Positions 1 through 12,400 of a stretch of 64,000 bases of DNA are shown here, in pieces. The stretch comes from Patiria pectinifera (lineage: Eukaryota; Echinodermata; Asteroidea; Valvatida; Asterinidae): contig CM057129.1 in the NCBI GenBank assembly GCA_029964075.1, positions 22,807,430 through 22,871,429 of the forward strand, in the 5' to 3' direction. Each line of letters begins with the position of its first letter. Position 1 is the first letter of the stretch. The notes beneath the pieces are model-generated. The model had not been told where the DNA came from, made no database searches, and worked only from the letters and a program-made list of their open reading frames with translations. The position numbers and the translations under genes are program-made.

Positions 1-2129
1 TGGACACTCAGTCGGCACAAAATCGGCTGCTAAGCAGCGCTACGAAATTGGGCCCTGGTGTAAAACTGTACCTCAGTAACAGTGCACCTACATCCCATTA
101 CTCTAACATGTGACGAGACATTTCAAATATTTTTCAAAGTGGACACTGTTTTACCAAATCAAAAGTATAAAAAAAGCTCCTTTGGTGAAGGTCGTTTCAC
201 ATGTTTGAACTATTGTTGAAAAGCAAACATAATCTGCAGCTTATTACATTGGTACAGAATTTACTTGGCATGTAGGAGACCAAAATTGGAAGCCTGGATG
301 CCATTAGCCTTTTTGAGACATGGCAAGCACAGTAGAAGAAGTGCACTATTTGAAGTGGATAAACTCTTTTAGAACACCTCACCCACAGATTCTGTATTGT
401 GATTGGCCAAGACATGGCATTCGCTATTTTTGCTATCTTGCTGTCCACAGCCAAAAGTACTATACCCGTAGCAACCAAAGTACTATAACCGTAGCAGCCA
501 TACGCCTAACAGCTGGTATCATGTGAAAATGCATTGGGTGTGCAAGAGCAAGAGTTAGCACTACAGAGCTGGGTTCAAACATTTTGTGAAAGGGTAGTTT
601 GGGAAAGTGCATATAAATTTCCCTTCGTATTCAAATACAAGAACATTTTTATTGTATTTAAACTAAATTGATCAGTTATCGCTTAAAATCAAGCAGAATC
701 TGTGGGAGAGGTGTTATAAAACAAATATTAACTGCTTTATCTCGTGGTGTATTTAAACTAGCCTCCCTGGGTGATCCATGGAGCATTCTATTTTACCTCG
801 GCTTCGCCTTGGTTTTTCCACCATTTTTTGTTGATAGTTGGTCCCTCTGCACTATGCTATGAAAAAGTGCTATTAAAAACCAGCTTTAACTCATGGTGCA
901 CCCAGCCGTGGTAGGCTGGTCCTGAATCAACAACTAGCAGTGTTTGATCAAACTATGGTTAATTATATAACCGACATACAGATCCTCGTCATTTGATTGG
1001 TGGAACTCACATCACGCGACATTCGTTATAGCTCCCATTCACGTCGCGGCTCAAAAAGTACTATCCGCCCATGGGGAATGGGAAATACTATTCAACAGTT
1101 AGGATCATGATGCGGTATCTGTGTGCAAATGCATGCTGGTGAGCGCGTTCAGCGTTGCGCGTAGCGCATATTGTTCCAAAGAGCCAGCGCTACAGTGTTG
1201 GGTTCAAACAGTTTCGTGAAGGGGTGGTTTGGAAGAGAGAAATACATTTTCCTCCAGTTTTGTATTGAAATAAAAGTTCAAATACATCAAATGACAAGGA
1301 TCTATATGTCAGTTATATGAAACAAATATTGAGTGGTTTTAAATTGTGAAATGGGAGGAATATTATCGCTTGGTAAAATCTGGACTTTTCCAGTTCACTC
1401 AGCTTCGCCTCGTGAAATGGCAAAGTCCAGATTTTACCTTGCGATAATATTCCTCCCATTTCACGCTGAGCCACTCAATATTTGTATACTATCGAACTTT
1501 CCCATTGCTGCACATATAAAACAGTGCATCTTTGTCTTTATTAGTATTTAGGTTAGCCAGGTTTGCATCAGTCTCATGTAGCAGAAACCTGCCAGTGCAA
1601 CCTCTTTTTGAACCTAACCGTACCAAAAAAACCTTAAGCTACATGTACATCTCTCATGATTGACAAGAAGTGGCCGTATTTGTGATCAAATGAGGGCTCT
1701 GTTACGACACCAATTTGTTTTGGGGTACAAGCAGTAGACACGTCACATGTATTGAAGCCATTGAGCAACTTGGATTGACCCTTGACTTTATGGCACTTTA
1801 GTCATTGGAGAGTCTGAAGGTTAAATACAACCCTGTTATTCAGGATATCTCGTGCTTCACATGTGGAATCCTATCGCCTCCTGATATTGCATAATTATGA
1901 CCTTAGTCACAGTGAGTCTTTCATGTGCAAAAAAATATCATTTTCTAGCAGCATTTATAGAGTTAAACTTCTCCACCATTCTGTGATGCGACCATAGAGA
2001 ATATCAAGCTTTGCAAATGAAACTTATGCTCTTAAATACTAGTTATACCGTTGGAGTGGGATTTGGGGTGCCTTCTCTGCATATTTCCTCATTTCTGTAC
2101 TTGCCACAGCGAGAGGAAAAAAAAATAGT
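1..2129. other. Region downstream of Myo9, repeats only
   Basis: No coding exon recognised. A ~130-base segment at about 535-665 recurs with changes at about 1130-1280 (shared 'gctgggttcaaac...ttgtgaa/cgtgaa..ggg'), both next to direct 'agtactat' repeats. A foldback lies at 1323-1484. Confidence 0.5.
1323..1484. repeat. Foldback palindrome
   Basis: Left arm caaatattgagtgg...gtgaaatgggaggaatatta is matched in reverse complement by the right arm ending ccactcaatatttg at 1484. The arms are about 60 bases around a ~35-base centre, with one small bulge. Looks like a foldback or MITE remnant. Confidence 0.8.
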
Positions 2130-3042
2130 AACGATATTTGTTAATTACTGTTTAATTTGTTCTTACACCGGCTTCTCGTAATTATCTGCACAAGAAAAGT
2201 AAGGAATCGCTTGAAAAAAAAAAAAGCTGATGGAAAATGCAGTTTTACAGCAGACAACTGTTACAATGATTAATACAAGAAAAGTTGTTACTACCAACAA
2301 ACTAAATGTGCTGGCAAGAACCAAAAACCTGAAACTTTGAACCAAAATATTAAAATGACTCGAATCAGCCAATGTTGAGTGTGATTAAAAGCTACACCAA
2401 ATCTATCCAACTCTTACAACCCCTTACAAATATATTGCATATCGTCGTAGAAATATTGCATATGAGTGTACAAAATATAAATTACAGTGTTTGTCATTCA
2501 GTCAGTTTTATCGTCCTTTTGGCTCAATAGGCACAGAGTACAATAACAAAAATCTACGCAGTGTATACTGTCTGACGCTCAAGTCTATGATCCCTTCAAG
2601 CCAAAGAAACCGCCAAGCACTTGCGCAAAAATCCAAAACTATCAATATGTACACCAACTGTACAGTATGCACAACGCAGACATAGCTTGCAGGAGCTACG
2701 GAAGTATTTACAAATACAATGGAAGCACAAGCATGCTTGGACTCGGCGAGTTCTTTGCAATTTGTTTTTAACAATAAGATGGCTTTTAAGGAAGCATCTA
2801 GATTTACAGACCTCATTGTCAAACTAAATTCATCTCCCACAAAGATTATGGGCTCCACAGCAGATACCTTGTCCTGCTTCACTGATGTGGAATCCCCGCC
2901 CTTCTTAACAAATCCACAATTCTCATAAGACCAAACCCTCAGACGGTTCCTCTCCCAAGTTGAATTTTTAACCCCCCATTTCTTACAGGACCCACCCTGC
3001 AACAAATCTCTACAATTGCCAAATCAACGTATGACTACACCC
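2130..3042 (-). other. Probable 3' UTR of Myo9
   Basis: No AATAAA is seen on the minus strand in the first 900 bases after the stop. A variant signal ATTAAA (plus-strand tttaat near 2151-2156) is followed about 25-45 bases further by a T-rich stretch, which could be the downstream element. The 3' end near 2130 is therefore a guess; transcript data would settle it. Confidence 0.35.
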
Positions 3043-3439
3043 TTAGATGGCCACACCCTCAGATGTTCCTGCCCTCTTCCTCCGCTCCTTAGACCCTTCC
3101 CTTTGTTTCTTCTCTTTCTTGGACCCCTTCCGACTGCTCCTCTTCTGCTTCTTGGCCACCGGCGGGGGGTTTTGCGAGTTACCGGATGTCTCCTCCATCC
3201 CATCCGACCCCGGTGTTCGGTGACCCTTCTTCGGCTTGCGTTTCGCCTGCTTCGGTGCTCTGTTCTTGTTCAGGTGTTTGAGTTTGGACGGGGAGGGTTG
3301 GCTCTCGAATGAGACCGGGTTGTCATCTCTTCCCACTTCCTCGCCGCTGTCCAGATCCAGGCCGTCCGTGCTGTAGTTCTCATCCTCACTGGCCGACTGA
3401 CCAAGGTCAAGGGTCACCAAATTGACAGTCAGGTCTTGT
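3043..3439 (-). CDS. Myo9: Myo9 exon 31 of window (last coding exon, stop)
   Basis: Acceptor tttcccttcag; 132 codons including TAA at 3043-3045. Begins [20 protein letters not shown] (vertebrate 'DITYRLPELDPRGSDEEN'), then an acidic Ser/Asp stretch, and finishes in a strongly basic Lys/Arg/Ser tail ([20 protein letters not shown]) resembling a bipartite nuclear signal or phosphoinositide-binding patch. Function of the basic end is inference. Confidence 0.93.
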
Positions 3440-6400
3440 CTGAAGGGAAAAATATACATGTACAAAGTGAAAATTGGAGAAATGTCCAACTGACACTTTC
3501 CTTATCAATTACTACTTTAGATCAAGCCTCAGCGAATAGATTAAACATGTGAACATGCACCAGTAGTAAGTACCAAGATACCCCCAAGATATAGTAAGCT
3601 ACCAAGATATGCACACAGAATGTACTTCTTTACTGTGCAGTGATGGATTCTGGTGCCATCAGGAGGCTTCCTAGCAACATTTTTCAGTGAGTTCAGATTT
3701 CTAAACAATATCTGCCCAATGTCTACCAGAATTCAAACATAACAACTTTTTTGTCTTTTACTTGTCCCGTTTTTCTTCTTCTCGCACTCCACTAAAACAT
3801 TTTATGATTGTTCTCAGTTTAATACCATTTTCTTCACAGGTTTAAAGAAGCACACTGGCTGAAATGACCATCATGAGCACACAACTCAAATTTGAGCAAA
3901 GATACCAACTTCACATTTCCTCTATTAGGTTCACTGTGGTTATTGCATTGGTGTAATACAATCCATCACACTTCCTGTCACATGTAAATCACAAGTCCTT
4001 TCTCAAGTCTAGTGTTTAACCCTAACCACCCTGAATCCTCCAAAATCCTTTTTGCAAATTGGAGGAATTTGCAGGATTGAGGTTACATGGCAAAAGTGCG
4101 TTGCTGATTTCAGAGTACGCACTGTGTCAAGGTCTTGGGCCCGACCTTGTGTTGTTTATGCTCAGCCGTGCATAAATTTAGCCCTTGATTATACTTGACA
4201 TCCTCCGCACTGCTCCAAGATGTCACTGCCTCTGCCTCAGCCTATTGACAGTCATAGCCAGAGGATTTTGCAGGATTCAGGCAGTGGTCATCCCTCCATG
4301 GACCATATTCAACAAATAGCGGAGGAATTTGCAGGATTGAGGCTATATGCTATTTTTCCATGAGGCTAATTGGAGGATTTTGCAGGATTGAGGCTACTTC
4401 CTAGCAAAAAGGCCTAGGGAGTTAGGGTTAATACAACCAACAAGTGACGAACAATGACAAAGGAATGCTTTTGTCAAATTTCATTTGAATAGCTTGTGAC
4501 TTGACTTGAGACTGGAGGACTTGTGATGGACTTGCGACAAATTTGAAAACAGCACTGGTTTATTTTGGGTATAGAACAGTGCAATTACTGAACCAATAGT
4601 TTTTCCAAAAAAACATTGAACAGTAAGAATTGAATTACCTCTCCTTCTCTAGTGTCTGTATCCTGTGCTTGAGAACTTCCTCCAACTCAGTCTGTCCATC
4701 TATCGTCGTCCTGCCGGCATCCTCACCAACTTCAACCTCCTCCCGTTGCTGCTCGGTAAGCTCCACCCCCTCCTGGGCCGGCTTGCTCTTCCGTAGGTCC
4801 TGCTGGCTTAATGTGTCTTTCTGTTGGGGGGACGGGCAGAAACACGAGCTCAAATTAAGTCCCATGGTTTGGGGGGGGGAGGGATGGCGAGTCTTTCAAC
4901 GAAGTTGAAAGCAGTTGGAAGGAATGACCAGGAATTGAGTACGGTCTGTTGACGGTTTATCCTTGATCCCTGATAACAACCGATCTTGGGGATTTTAGCG
5001 TTGATTGATTGAGTACAGTTTACTGCTAGGATTGCTGCTTTATGAACAGTTTGAATCACTTCTTGGAGTCAATCGGGATGGCACTGTCAGAAAGAATCAC
5101 AGCACTTGCAGGCTTGGTTTAAACAAATGTTTCCGAGATTGAAAGTCATTGGACACTATCACCTTCCGGGGTGACAATGAACACAAGTTACAATCACTGA
5201 GCTAACTGTAGTCAAGTAGTGCAGCCTCAGTGACCATCAGTTTTCTGGCTTGTGGTAAAAAAAAAATGATCTGACTAAGTTTTCAGTCTCTGTTCAACAT
5301 CAGTTGGGTGCTTGTAGTTTATCACAATTCCAGCTCAAAAAGGTACAGTCACATGTGAAGCACAGTTAGTCTCCAAACGCTGTCTGTATATCCAACATGT
5401 GTACAAGTGCTGCAGAGAGCCACCAACGCTGAATCACACGGACAACAGTAAAGTCAACAGGGATTTATCAGTTCCAATCTAGAGCACAATGAATTCATCA
5501 CAACTAAACACGTATTGAGCCGTTTCTGACTTTCACAACCTACTCGAGACAAGTCCGACGTTGCAAATGACAGCAACCTTGACCACTCTTCAACAGATTT
5601 GCACATCTCACGAGGACAAGAATACATTCAAACCACAAGGTGCCGTCAGCTTTCTATATGGAACAAAGAGTGACGCATATTCACACTGGGAACCGCCAAC
5701 TGCTAAATAACATGCTAGAGTTTCAAAATCTCCCTACGTGAAACAAAGCAGGTTGATACCGGATTGGCAGCGTAGCTAAACAGGCTGTGAGTATTTCCTT
5801 CCTCTATGTGTTTGTTTCCTGATGTAAAAGACAAGGACAGGATAGTTTCGGGAAACAATGCCGAGAAGAACTGGTCTTTGGGATTTTTTGTGTTTTTCCT
5901 TTTGTGGCATTCTCTGTGCATGTTTTTCCTTTTGTGGCATACCTGTACCATCAGTGGTGGTTGAGTTTAGTGGTACAGTACTCAAAATGTGGACTAGGAA
6001 ACTTCCACAATGAACAGGTTGCGGAAATTACTTCTGGCGGGCTTACATGTTGTTACTGATACAGGTTGAAACAATTTGCATTTTACACTTTCTGGCACCC
6101 CAATATACCACAGGGGCTAATCTGTCTATCTGTGGGGCTAAACCGCTTTATTCCTATCACTATAATCTGGCAATGCCAACACAGCCCCTACCATACTACC
6201 AAATGATGTTAAAAGTGGGACAATAGGATCAAAAACGAAACTGCCAATATATTATAGCCCACTTGATTGTAAGTAAATACTGTCATACATGTAGTATGAA
6301 CAGTGGCGTAGCCAGGAATTTTTCAGTGGGGGGGCGCTGGAACATTTCATGGGGGGGCGTCAAGCAGGGGCGTCAATCGCTTCTCAAAAGTGGGGGGGGG

Positions 6401-9400
6401 GGGGACATACCTTGATCATAACTGATGCAAGCGCGAAGCGCGAAGCCCTTATGGCGTGGGGTTCGGGGCCCGCTTAAGGTCCCTGAAAAAAATGGATTCT
6501 AGATGTTCTGTGGTGTGATTTGAAGCAATTTCTTACGACTTTCCTCCATGCTTTAACTAATATTTTCTTGGCAAAAGATAAATATTTTAACATCGTTTTC
6601 GAGGTTGGAGACATTGAATCAGCTATCGGTATTCTGAGCTATTGGCGTGGGGTTCGGGGCCCGCTCAAGGGCCCCGAAAAAACTTGGATTTTCGATGCTC
6701 TGTGGTGTGATCTGAGGCAATTTCTGACCACTTTAACCAATAATTATCTTAGCACAAAAGATAATAATTTAAACCTAATTTTCGAGGTTTTCTCAGCTAA
6801 AGGCATAAGAAAATTTTGTGAACATTGTTTTCGAGGTTGGAGTCATTGAATCAGCTACCAGAATTCTGAGCTATAGGCGTGGGGTTCGGGGCCCGCTTAA
6901 GGGCCCCGAAAAATTTTGGATTCTAAATGCTCTGTGGTGCTGTCTGAGGCAATTTCTGACCACTTTAACCAATATTTTCTAAGCAAAAGATACATTGTAG
7001 TACATAATAGGGCCCATGGCATCATGTAGATCAATGATAATTTTTTTTAGAAACTCAAAATCTCAGTGGGGGCGACTGGGGCGACAAGGTTTCATAGGGG
7101 GGCAGTCGCCCCCCCATGCTGGCTATGCCACTGAGTATGAAACATCCTGTGAAATCAATGAGCCTGGTATGCTTGTCAAGTAAAGGGGAATTTTGTATCA
7201 GTACTAACAATGGTTAGGACCTAACCATCGCTGAAAACAAACAGTTTTATCAAATACTAAATCTGTTAAATGGCCACGAGCCAGCTGTTGACTTCATGTG
7301 TACGCTTCGGGTACGCTAGGTTTTCTCATGTAATACTTTCCCCACAACAGAGCTGGCACTCAGGCACTCCCTGTGATCTATGGGTTCTATGCACAACATA
7401 TTTCATGACCTGCACTATGATGAATGAACAAGAACATCGTGTTTTTCCAGCACCAATGAACACAAAACATTGAACAGCTCAAAAGAACAACGTCTGCTCT
7501 AAAATAACAGCCCTTAGATTGGTCCATTTCATGAAATTGCAACAAACGCAAATGATCCTATATGCCTTTAATGTGTGGGGTTCTATGGTATGCTTAATTT
7601 ACACTATCAGTGTGACAAACCCAAAATAGCCGATGGTAGATAATCATGAGATATCAAATAAAGGTTAGATGTTAATATTTTCCTATGCAAGGGAAACGCT
7701 TACAATGACCCAACACAGGAAACTGTATGTATGCATGAAGTACATGATGAATGCACGAGGCATTTGATGAAAAATGCTAACCACCAGAAGTGTTGCAAAG
7801 TACATGAACTGTGTGTTGCACTTCAGCTGGTTTCCTGGAAACTTAAAGTTTGCTGGTTTTCCTGAATGTGATTCAACTGGACTTGGCAGGTTTATTTTAT
7901 TTCTTTGTTTTGTATTGTTTTCCTATCCCTTTGTATCCCTTTGCTTTGTGATGCAAAATAAAAACAGCACTTGGAATAGCAGCTGCATAGTTTTACAAGA
8001 ACTCACCCCTCCTCCCTCCCCCCAAACAAACCTTATAGGGCTGGGCCGAATATACCAAATATTTGAATTTCAATCACCAAATATGGGAATAACATTTTTT
8101 CCATCCTAAATGTTCTGTGATGTTATTTGAATGGGGTAAGTTTGCACATTTCAAATCTTTCATACATCAGCTAGTGAGCTAGTCTAAGGAATATCCCCTT
8201 ACACAGCAAGGGTCTACTATATGCGAGCAGATTCGGCGATTACTTATGCAAAACAAGACTGCGTCTTGACCTCAAGATCCTGACCATTCAGTGGGCGCCT
8301 TCTATCGGGTCTTCGGTAACCCGTTGTTGTATTACAAAAACATGGCATCCAAATTGACCAATCAACAGCTTAGTCCACATTTCTGATCGAAATGACAACA
8401 CAGTTTCTAAAGTTGACTCCGATTGGCTGGTGCGCGGGGGTCGCATAAAATTTGCATGTTGGGATATATCAGACGTTCGACGGTGGCTCTGCACACATGA
8501 ACGTCTGATCCTGAAACTACTAGTGAGCTACCTTGTAAAAGGGTCATTCCGTGTCAAATCACCCCCCAAAAATTGACAGTTTAAACCCCGTGCCCTTCAG
8601 ATTGATTCATATTTAGTGTATGGGGTAATTTAGGCTGCAAAAGCTGAAATTGTACACTTTAGCGCCATCGTTATCACGATGGGGCCTGCCGTTTTTTGTC
8701 AATTATGGCCAAAATGGACATGGATGCCAACTTTCAAATGACCATATCTCCACAACCTGATGGCCCCACTTGTTGATCTTGGTTTCTTTGGAAAGGTAAA
8801 CATCATAAGGAATCCAAATTACCATCATTTTTCATGTCAGAGCAATTGAAGTATGATGACCTTTTGAATTTGACCTTGAATTTGACCTTGTAGATCAATT
8901 ACCTTGAGACGAACTTGGATGAAAATTATACCCCAACCCTTTCTTTTTACAAAATACCCAAAAATTGGGGGAATAATATGTTTTGGTTGCTTTCTAGCGA
9001 TTTGACACAGAATAACCCCAAAATAAAGTGATACAAAATATGATGTTGTTAACATGATGTTGAGCTCATCGGCAATTTATTTCCTGAATGGTACATGCAG
9101 TACACGCACTTTCTGTTTAAGTTGTTTTTGTTTTACGTTTTGTTTTCGGTGGAGTTGGAATCCAGTTAATCACAAGTCATTCAGGTTCAAATCTCACACT
9201 TTTTTGGCTGTTTACTTGGAAACAAACAATTTATACATTTAGTGGGTTGCCCTGTCCAGACAATGGCCAACACAGGTTAGCCACATTCATCATGTAAACT
9301 CATCATTTCTGAGTGGTCATATGACCAGATTCTACCCCCGAAAAATACACAAATACAAATAAACCCGCCAACCACTGACAAAAAAACACTCCCAAAATAG

Positions 9401-12400
9401 TTCATCCTGTCACCTCAGTGAATGGAAAGCAACGGCCTGGATTGACGTAGAAGGAAACCACACTTCCATCATGACCAACACTTCTACCGTCCTACTCGGA
9501 CTTGATTCAGCGAATTTTCCTTGTGACAAAGCAAATGACCGAGTGCCGTGTAACCACTGAACCCAACTTTTGGTGTGATGCAAGCTGACAATGCAAATAA
9601 ACCTAATACTCATCACTGACAATGAGGGAAGAATCTTATGATATCAACTCATGACAAAAACAAAACTTGACTTGCCTAGTCAAGCTGGACCCTAAAGTCT
9701 CAGTGGAAGACATTAGCTATACTCAGTGACTAATAGTGAGTCAGTCAGTGAGTGACTCGGTCAGTCAGATGGCAAAAGGCTGGACCTTTGGGTTCAGTAA
9801 AACCACATATCACAAGACTCCCACTGTTGCAATGATTTGTTTTCTCTGATTCATTGGCATAACATAACAAGACGAGGCAACTATACCAGAGCACACACAA
9901 ATATGTAAAAACAATTCAGAGTGGGGAAAAAAATTGTAGAATAACGTGATGAAAATGAAATATCCACTTTGGCTGTTCCCATGGAGACTTGACTTACTGC
10001 CTACATCATGAAAAGTACACGAGCCATGCCAGAAACAATGCATGTTCGGTATACAGTGCATTGCCATTGAAAGTTCACACTGTGAATGGGAATGGGCAAT
10101 TTTGTGAAAAGAATTCGCATTCGCATTTCACATTTCATGAAAATGTTTTTCAACTTGAGTGGAAAGGCGTGAAAATGTCTTCCCACTGTTTAAAGTTTTT
10201 CACATTTTGTGAAATGAAAATGAATTCCCAAGGAAGAGAAAAAGTGTGAGGAGAAATTCCTATTCCCAGATTAATTGCAATATACTGACATTCTTATTCA
10301 AAAGTGACGGGGAGTCGGGGGGGGGGGAAGTCAGTCAGTCAGTCAGTCAGTCAGGTACATTTAGGCTGACCCTCTGGGACCAGCCAAAAACAAAAATTAT
10401 GAATAGGCCAAATGTTCAGCGTCATCAGCTTTCTTCAACAAGGCAGTCATTTTGTTTCAAATAAAAGTGTGCAAATTCATCCATATCCCACATATCAAAA
10501 CAGTAAGTGGATTCACAAACTAAATCCGAAATACAGCCAACATCCCTGAAACTTCCTGTCCAATATATATTAACTGTTCCTCAATATGTCCCAGAATTCA
10601 CACAGCCAATTTCAAAGAATTTCCACAATGTCTAAGTCCATGACCTCAGCAACAAGGAATGATGTAAATTATGCAGTCAATTAAGGTGGAGTAGCTTTTG
10701 GTGTAAAGATTTTAAGCATGATCAATGACAGCCTATCACCACCCAAATTTAACTGATGCAAGAAATTCACAACTTTGTTTTTGAGGGTAATATATACACG
10801 TACTAGTTTTTGCCGAGATGGAATAATGCAAGTTGCAACCTGATTCATCAAAATATATTAACATAGACTGCACTCAAAATGACAGACAGACCTAAATCAA
10901 TGACTGTTTCATGAATATTCTATAATCAAATAATGACAGTCAAATTGCAAAAGCTTTGATCACCCATTTTGCACAGCTGCACACAAAAAACCTTGTGATG
11001 TCAATTTTGATACACTGCCCAGCCATGCCACAGTATAAACACACATTTATTAAACTTCGATGTTTTTGTCAATAACATGTTAAAATAAAAAAAAAAATTT
11101 TTCCGTCATGAAAAAGGCTTTTTAATGAAATGGTCTTGAAGTCTTACCCTCTTGCGTAGATCGGAGAGTTTGAGCGAGGCTGATGTGGAGGCACGCTCCA
11201 ACGTGTCAATGTCGCGCAGGGTGCTCTTTAGTTTCACCAATTTCTCCCTGATAATGACTTCCAGACATCTATTCAGAAACAAAACAAAAACAGAACTTTT
11301 CATGTTTCTGTACTTTCTGGACACTCCATTTCAAAAAGTACATTCCTGATTGGGATGCACTGTGGGGGAGGGGGCATGTAAACATGATGGCCAAAGTATA
11401 CATGCATAAACATGATGGTAAAACTTCCTACAGAATTCTCACACTTTTTTTTTTGGGGGGGGTGGCATTTTCTTTTTAAAACCATGCGATGTAGCCCCCA
11501 ATCACCTAAACAAAATCTACCTGGAATATCGATTATTTTCATACAGAAACACAGACACTTCCTACACAAACATTCTAAGTAGTCCAAGTTTTATAGGCTT
11601 CCTCACCATGGCGCTAACTTTCTTTTCTTTCATCTTAGGCTAGATTTAGTGTGCACTGGCTTTTCTTAATAATTTAACAACCTCCCCCCCACAAAAAAAA
11701 CCCATTATATTTCTACTTTGTGGCATTTTGTGTGAAATTAGTGCACAAATTTGCTAACTGTTGTTTAATAAACTGAGTGAATCTTATTGATTTCTTCTTT
11801 TACATGAACATTTATGGGTTGTTACAAGCTAAAGAACACTGCATAATGTGATTTCTTTACAAATTTCAGATCAGTAAAAAATCAAATAAATTCCGTGAAA
11901 AAAAGGATTTGTCTGGAAATTCCAAGCAGTTCAGGAAAAGGAAATGAACATATTTGACTTAACCAATTATGAAAAAAATGTCAACTTTTTTTTTTTCATT
12001 TTTATTTCGGAATCTCGGAAACGTGTTTTCATAGACTCAAACAATTATAAATTATAATCTTAATGCAATACTATTACTAACTATATGAGGGATTAATACA
12101 GTCCTGTTGCCAGATTGAAGTAGCACTGGCTTTTTTTTTTTCTCAGGCCCAGTCACGCTGGTTCAGCAGACACAGCAGTGGGATCATCATCAAAACGCAT
12201 GTCTCCTTTTTTTCACAGTTTTAACAGTTCTACAAAATGTACTACGATTTCTGTCACCACACCTGACTACACAGCAAATGAGAGTAGTAAACTCCATCCA
12301 CAAGATAATTAAAAATTATTCACGTGGTACACCAACAGCCCAGTCACGAGTAACAAGGGATGAACAATGACAAAGGAATGCCTTGAAAACAGTTCAATTG

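Noticed and set aside
2508-3005. 165-codon minus-strand frame just after the Myo9 stop
   Set aside because: Lies in the probable 3' UTR, has no recognisable family or splice support, and is of mixed composition unlike the exons.
4015-4027. TTAACCCTAACC as a telomeric repeat
   Set aside because: Fewer than two units, and mirrored by GTTAGGGTTAA 400 bases away: these are the ends of a mobile element.
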